Of a stretch of 9,035 nt of DNA, positions 5,609-9,035 are shown piece by piece. Position 1 is the stretch's first letter; each line of letters begins with the position of its first letter. The DNA is from JAWLFY01 sp964462125 (GTDB taxonomy: Bacteria > Planctomycetota > Planctomycetia > Pirellulales > Pirellulaceae), in NCBI GenBank assembly GCA_964462125.1, contig CAYWXT010000230.1:1-9035 (forward strand). Reading direction: 5' to 3'. The notes beneath the pieces are model-generated. The model was given only the letters and a program-made list of their open reading frames with translations, was not told the origin of the DNA and searched no databases. A program made the translations under genes and the position numbers.

Positions 5609-6135
5609 TTGGGCGCGATCAGGCAAATCATGCGGCGGCCGTGTTGCTGCGGTGACGTCTCGATCTTGCCCACCTCGCTGAGCGTCTCGATCACCATTTC
5701 CATGATCTTGCGGCCCTCTTCGATGTGGGCCATTTCCCGGCCCCGGAACAAGACACTGACCTGAACCTTGTCCTTGTGCTGGAGAAACTTCTCGGCCTGA
5801 CGCAACTTGGTCCGAATGTCCTCGTTGCCCGTCTTGGGACGCAGCCGAATCTCCTTCGTCTTGGTGTGCGATTGGCCGGTGTTCTTCTTCTTGTTCTTGT
5901 CGTATTTGAACTTGCCGTAATCCATGATCCGGCATACCGGCGGACGCTCGTTCGGAGCCACCTCGACCAAGTCCAATCCGACGTCCCGGGCTCGGGAAAG
6001 CGCCTCCTCGACGGGAATGATCCCTAACTGCTCCCCCGTTTCACTGACAACCCGCACGGGGGAAATGCGAATGTTGTTGTTGATCCGCGTCGAATCGCGA
6101 GATTCTGGTTGAGTGCTTCTACGTGCCAATGCCAC
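5605..6135 (-). CDS. infC: translation initiation factor IF-3
   Basis: IF-3 binds the 30S subunit, keeps it apart from 50S and checks the start codon and initiator tRNA. The N-domain begins at RINNNIRISPVRVVSETGEQLG and ends at CRIMDYGKFKYDKNKKKN; the C-domain runs from EIRLRPKTGNEDI through VSVLFRGREMAH to RMICLIAPK. Both domains are complete. The start is uncertain because there is no ATG: I chose GTG at 6133-6135 (176 residues), with TTG at 6127-6129 and TTG at 6172-6174 as alternatives. Unusual start codons are a known feature of infC and part of its self-regulation in E. coli. The usual partners rpmI and rplT do not follow; nif3 does, overlapping by four bases. A promoter candidate lies about 200 bases upstream. 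Confidence 0.95.
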   Translation of the reverse strand: MALARRSTQPESRDSTRINNNIRISPVRVVSETGEQLGIIPVEEALSRARDVGLDLVEVAPNERPPVCRIMDYGKFKYDKNKKKNTGQSHTKTKEIRLRPKTGNEDIRTKLRQAEKFLQHKDKVQVSVLFRGREMAHIEEGRKIMEMVIETLSEVGKIETSPQQHGRRMICLIAPK

Positions 6136-6196
6136 AAATAACGTCGTCTCCGGCCGGAGGGCGATCCGGCACAATCAGGAAATCTTGCGAACGAAA

Positions 6197-6214
6197 ACCG
6201 ATCCCGTTATCGGT
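6197..6214 (-). promoter_or_regulatory. leader hairpin upstream of infC, followed by a short T run
   Basis: ACCGAT and ATCGGT form a perfect 6-bp stem with a 6-base loop. On the minus strand the second arm runs straight into TTTT and then CGTT. It would sit in the infC leader, 60-80 bases before the start codon. It could be a weak attenuator; the short stem and short T run make this uncertain. Confidence 0.3.
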
Positions 6215-6335
6215 CTTCCTCGGTCGAAGGGTTGGTTCTTGGATTACGCATCCACGCCACCGCGCCATTCCACTAGGTTACCCCAGCAGACCGGTGCGAG
6301 CGACATCGCAGCGATACGTCAAGGCCAAAACGCAG

Positions 6336-6365
6336 AGTATCCTGGGCTGCGATACCCAGAGTCAA
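6336..6365 (-). promoter_or_regulatory. sigma-70-like promoter for infC-nif3
   Basis: On the minus strand TTGACT (6360-6365) and GATACT (6336-6341) are separated by 18 bases and match the -35 and -10 consensus at five and four of six positions. Transcription would start near 6329, giving a leader of about 195 bases before infC. The spacer itself is a dyad, CTGGG and CCCAG lying exactly at its two ends, which might allow a regulator to bind inside the promoter. It is the best promoter match I found in the window. Confidence 0.45.
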
Positions 6366-6378
6366 CAGTGAAAGAGGG

Positions 6379-6392
6379 AAAACGCCCGTTTT
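6379..6392. promoter_or_regulatory. palindrome AAAACG-CC-CGTTTT next to the infC promoter
   Basis: A 14-base palindrome with a two-base centre lies 14 bases upstream of the -35 on the minus strand. It is AT-rich at its ends in an otherwise GC-rich region. It may be a protein-binding site or an upstream promoter element. As a terminator it would be too short. Confidence 0.25.
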
Positions 6393-6521
6393 GACGGCTC
6401 ATGCCCCCCACGCAAGAGACAAACATTTCCCCCCAAAATATCGAGCTGTCGTCCCGTCCCCTCGCCCCTCCCGCCACGGCGCTCCTTGTCCTACCCAAGC
6501 CGGCGTTTCCAGGCTTCCCGC

Positions 6522-6553
6522 CGGTGGCACGCGGCCACCGAACCGGGGTGGCC
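6522..6553. other. two mutually exclusive hairpins sharing one arm
   Basis: CGGTGGC (6522-6528) pairs exactly with GCCACCG (6534-6540). The same middle arm, read as GGCCACC (6533-6539), also pairs exactly with GGTGGCC (6547-6553). Only one of the two 7-bp stems can form at a time, as in attenuators and riboswitch-like leaders. It lies about 110 bases before the tRNA on the plus strand. No open frame or T tract is linked to it. Between 6395 and 6661 I see no gene. Confidence 0.35.
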
Positions 6554-6561
6554 GGCAGCCC

Positions 6562-6590
6562 TTGACGATTCGCCACGCCCTGCCCAGACT
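6562..6590 (+). promoter_or_regulatory. weak promoter candidate for the tRNA
   Basis: TTGACG (6562-6567) and CAGACT (6585-6590), 17 bases apart, match the -35 well (five of six) and the -10 poorly (three of six). Transcription would begin about 65 bases before the mature tRNA. The -35 and the spacing fit; the poor -10 keeps this tentative. Confidence 0.2.
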
Positions 6591-6661
6591 ACCGAACCGG
6601 CCGAACAACGGGATTGATTCAGCGGCTTCGGCCCCGTTGCCGATCGAGCCGTTATCGAACC

Positions 6662-6735
6662 GGGCGATTAGCTCAGTTGGTTAGAGCGCCACGTTGACAT
6701 CGTGGAGGTCACAGATTCGAGTTCTGTATCGCCCA
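6662..6735 (+). tRNA. tRNA-Val, anticodon GAC
   Basis: All four arms pair: acceptor GGGCGAT with ATCGCCC and discriminator A; D stem GCTC/GAGC; anticodon stem CCACG/CGTGG around loop TTGACAT, giving anticodon GAC for GUC and GUU codons; a five-base variable loop; T stem ACAGA/TCTGT around TTCGAGT. The 74-base gene does not encode CCA (ACTTCC follows), so the end is added by CCA transferase. No attachment-site duplication or integrase is seen next to it. Confidence 0.96.
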
Positions 6736-6780
6736 CTTCCTTGTTCAGCCCAACCGGATTCAGGACGCTTGGCCCGACCC

Positions 6781-6823
6781 AAAACATGGCCGCTGGCTTT
6801 GACGCCAGGAGCCGGAGTCGGCC
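6781..6823 (-). terminator. possible terminator after the transglutaminase-like gene
   Basis: Just past the stop codon on the minus strand, CTGGC/GCCAG (loop of six) stacks on an outer GGCCG/CGGCC stem, with a ten-base bulge on the 5' side. ATGTTTT follows. The stacked stems fit a terminator, but the bulge and short T run make it imperfect. Confidence 0.35.
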
Positions 6824-6826
6824 GCC

Positions 6827-8739
6827 TTATTCCTGGTGGGATGCCAGCGGTTCAAACTCGACCCACTCGGTTGCGACGTCCGTGCCGGTGGGGAGGTCCC
6901 ACGTGCCTGCGTCCGCAAAGACGTGCGCTGCGACCTGCTCGCCATTGGAGTCGCTCCAGCTATAGCGGACCTGCAGCGGATCGGAGGGACCGGTCTCCTG
7001 GACCAAATGGGCTTCACGAAGGTAACGCTTGCCTCGGTCGTTGTGAAATCGAACATGCACCGGCTCTCCCGCCGGCACGTCCACACGCGATGATCCGTAG
7101 CAGAAACTCTGGGACCAAAATTCCTCGGGTTCGTCACCGCGTCGGGGAACCGACCACTGTTCGGTGATCGGCTGCCACTGGCCTGACTCGCCGGTCGCAA
7201 CTTCGATCTGGTAACCGACGCCGGGGTCGGGCGGGTTACCCGACGCCACATGCCCCGCGGCGTGGATTTCCACCACTGGCTTGTCGGCCGCGGTGGTTAG
7301 CGTCACCGACGACTCTCCGAACCCGCCGTCGCTCACAAACGATTGGGCAAGATCAAGCTCTGGGCCCAACGAAACGACACGTCTGCCGGAAGCCTCATAA
7401 CGAATCTCCGTGCCGTTGTCCTTGAGCCGCGGCAGCACGGCGACATTGGCTTGGCAGACGGTACGGATCTCCAAGTTCGTATCACGCAGCTGCGCCGCCG
7501 GGGCCGCGAACCGCAACCAGTAGTGGGCGCGCCCCTTGGCAAAATCGGTCAGGTCGAGCTGCCCCTCCAGCCTCTGCGGTTCGGACCACGAGCGGCCGGC
7601 GTCGAGTGATACCGAAACGTCACAATCGGCGTCGCCTTCGATCACCAACCCGTTCCGACATCCCTCGTCGTAGATGCCCCAGGGATCGTCGTTGGGCGGC
7701 GTGGCGGCGATCACGTAAGGCGTCTGGAACGCAAACACAACCTCGGCATCATTCTCTCGCACCACCGCCTCGCGATAATCGTTGCTTGTCAGGTCGGGGC
7801 GATAGACATATTCGACATTGGCATAGCGGACCTGGCCGACCCGGTGCGACGTGCCGTCAGTCGAACCGTGCATCGCCTCCGGTTGATTCACCCAGGACCG
7901 CGATCGCTCGGGACCGGGGATCTCACCGGCGTTGTAGTTTCGTCCCCAGAAGACGAAGGTCCGGCCGTCTTCGAGTCCAGGCTTGAAATACCGCCGCATC
8001 CGTTCGCCGCGGCGGAGATGGACCGACGGTGGCGGTCCGGCGTATCCCGGCAGGTACTCCGCCACGGCGTAGCGCCGATACGATGCCCCGTCCCCGGGGT
8101 GCAATCCACAGACAAGCCAGCCACGCTGGCGGTCCGGTTTGAAACCGCGGTCGATCCAGCGATCAAGGTCGGCTTGCATTTCGCCAAGCCCCAACAAACG
8201 CCGACCATCTTCGTCGAACACGACGGTCGACAGGTCATGATCGAGCAGCGCCCAACGGCCCGCTTCCCCATACTCGCCGCCGGTCAGGAAAACTTCGAAG
8301 GCATTATGGCCGGAGGCGCCGACGCCACGACCACGACCGTGCCCCAGCAGCTGCTGAAACTCGGCCGTCCACTGGGAGTGGTCGTCCCGCAGAGGCCGAA
8401 GCCATAGCCGAACAGCCCATTCCAATACTCGCGGAGCCGCCGATCGGCCCCCTGATTGATCCCTTCCCCCCACAGGTCGCGACTCCCCGCCTCGCCATGC
8501 CAATAGTGCGTGTTTCGCCACAACCAAGACGCCAGCGCCTTGTCTTCGTCCGACGCGACCTCGCGGCCGGTCACCCGCCGGTACAGCTCTGCCTGGGTGG
8601 CGAACAGTCGATCGAAGTTGGAAATCGCCAACTCCCCCGGATACCACGGATGATCGGTGCGAATCTGCGGGTCCCCGACCTCCGCGAGCGCGCCGGCGGT
8701 CAGCAAAGTGACCAGAACCCAGGAAAAAACAACTCGCAT
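6827..8739 (-). pseudogene. exported transglutaminase-like protein with Asp-box repeat, split by a one-base frameshift
   Basis: The start is ATG 8737-8739 with GAGG seven bases upstream. Residues 1-19 (MRVVFSWVLVTLLTAGALA) are a signal peptide. The N-terminal frame (open down to 8284) carries LFGYGFGLCGTT with Cys117. From about 8380 the family sequence continues in another frame (open from 8752 to 6827): HSQWTAEFQQLLG, then GHNAFEVFL (His about 145) and LLDHDL (Asp about 167). Cys, His and Asp are the transglutaminase/protease-like triad. Restoring one C in the ACCAC at 8378-8382 would give CGTTHSQW and one protein of about 637 residues. Further on lie SLDAGRSW (about 378-385), an exact Asp-box (SxDxGxxW) as in sialidase-like folds, and a long beta-rich C-terminus ending TEWVEFEPLA. 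As sequenced, the product would lack His, Asp and the C-terminus. A sequencing error cannot be excluded. Substrate unknown. Confidence 0.8.
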
Positions 8740-8870
8740 CGGCCGACCTCAAGACGCATTAGGGAGGGATCGCTGAAGAATAACTTTAGCAGTCGTCTCG
8801 TTCCGATGATATCGCCAGGGTGGCACTGCGCTTAGCCACGGCGACTTTCTGTGATCCCTTCGGGAACTTA

Positions 8871-8932
8871 GCCGAGCGCGATCAATTCATTCGCGATCGT
8901 GGCCGAGCGCGATCGATTCATTCGGGATCGCG
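8871..8932. repeat. tandem pair of 31-bp hairpin repeats
   Basis: Units 8871-8901 and 8902-8932 abut directly and agree at 28 of 31 positions, each beginning GCCGAGCGCGATC. Each can fold as CGCGATC with GATCGCG (or GATCGTG, keeping a G-U pair in RNA) around an 11-base loop. The stem survives the sequence differences, which suggests a structured element of REP type rather than chance. There are no spacers, so it is not a CRISPR array. Confidence 0.6.
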
Positions 8933-8935
8933 GTC

Positions 8936-8958
8936 GCGCCGCGATAACGGCGCGGCGC
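8936..8958. repeat. strong GC hairpin
   Basis: GCGCCGCG (8936-8943) and CGCGGCGC (8951-8958) form a perfect 8-bp all-GC stem around a 7-base loop. It follows the tandem repeats by three bases. A run of five T begins eight bases later on the plus strand, too far for a standard terminator. It may belong to the same repeat cluster. Confidence 0.5.
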
Positions 8959-8963
8959 CCGTA

Positions 8964-9035
8964 GATTTTTACCCCGAATGCGTTCCCAGATCGTGTCCGT
9001 CGCCATGGATCTTTACCCCGAAGGGGTTGCAAGAT
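8964..9035. repeat. direct repeat pair carrying a CCCCGAAGGGG hairpin, reaching the window edge
   Basis: The 28-base units 8964-8991 and 9008-9035 agree at 23 positions and share TTTACCCCGAA. The second unit forms ACCCC-GAA-GGGGT; the first has lost that pairing. The 44-base period and the palindrome suggest an extragenic repeat family that may continue past the edge. No coding frame is seen from 8740 to 9035. Confidence 0.5.

Noticed and set aside
5609..5935. N-terminal extension of the nif3 frame by 109 codons
   Set aside because: It lies out of frame across infC, is Gln/Arg/Gly-rich, and has no Nif3 similarity. The GTG overlapping the infC stop is the natural start.
6662..6826. Integration site at the tRNA
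   Set aside because: No integrase, no duplicated tRNA 3' end and no shift in composition are visible beside it.
8821..8835. Sigma-54 promoter TGGCAC-TGCGC-TTAGC
   Set aside because: The -12 part reads TTAGC instead of TTGCA, it points away from the nearest gene, and it lies within a local GTGGC/GCCAC dyad.
8871..8932. CRISPR array
   Set aside because: Only two units, directly adjacent, with no spacers.

Overview
This is a GC-rich bacterial chromosomal window of mostly housekeeping and regulatory genes. It most resembles a planctomycete (Pirellulales-like). I infer this from the style of the exported transglutaminase-like/Asp-box protein, the short acidic lipoprotein, the NtrB/NtrC-type pair and the palindromic GC-rich repeats; no single marker proves it. 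No prophage, insertion sequence, CRISPR array or secretion cluster is visible.

Layout. 1-543 (minus): N-terminal part of a secreted SurA-like peptidyl-prolyl isomerase. Its last ~55 bases before the window edge read, in another frame, as an internal piece of the rRNA methyltransferase RlmN, so a junction or rearrangement lies near 50-75. 737-997 (minus): a small acidic lipoprotein. 1010-1489: a 480-base gap with a symmetric -10 element, a degenerate ~20-bp tandem repeat, a possible 54-residue Cys-containing ORF and a strong intrinsic terminator on the plus strand. Together these look like a ~200-nt small RNA or leader upstream of the next genes. 1490-4633 (plus): a two-gene operon of a membrane histidine kinase and a sigma-54-dependent NtrC-type response regulator. 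4634-4744: convergent gap with palindromes.

4745-6135 (minus): infC (IF3) followed by a Nif3/DUF34 metal-binding protein, whose GTG start overlaps the infC stop by four bases. 6136-6661: infC upstream region with a good sigma-70-like promoter (TTGACT, 18 bp, GATACT), several dyads and a pair of mutually exclusive hairpins. 6662-6735 (plus): tRNA-Val(GAC). 6827-8739 (minus): an exported transglutaminase-like protein broken by a one-base frameshift near 8380, which separates the catalytic Cys from the His and Asp. 8740-9035: non-coding, ending in tandem hairpin repeats of REP type.

How the genes work together: the kinase and regulator form one signalling unit that would activate sigma-54 promoters. 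I found no convincing -24/-12 site in the window, so its targets are probably elsewhere. infC and nif3 are translationally coupled. The other genes look independent. The items most worth a second look are the putative RNA at 1029-1227, the PPIase/RlmN junction, the transglutaminase frameshift and the repeat cluster at the right edge.
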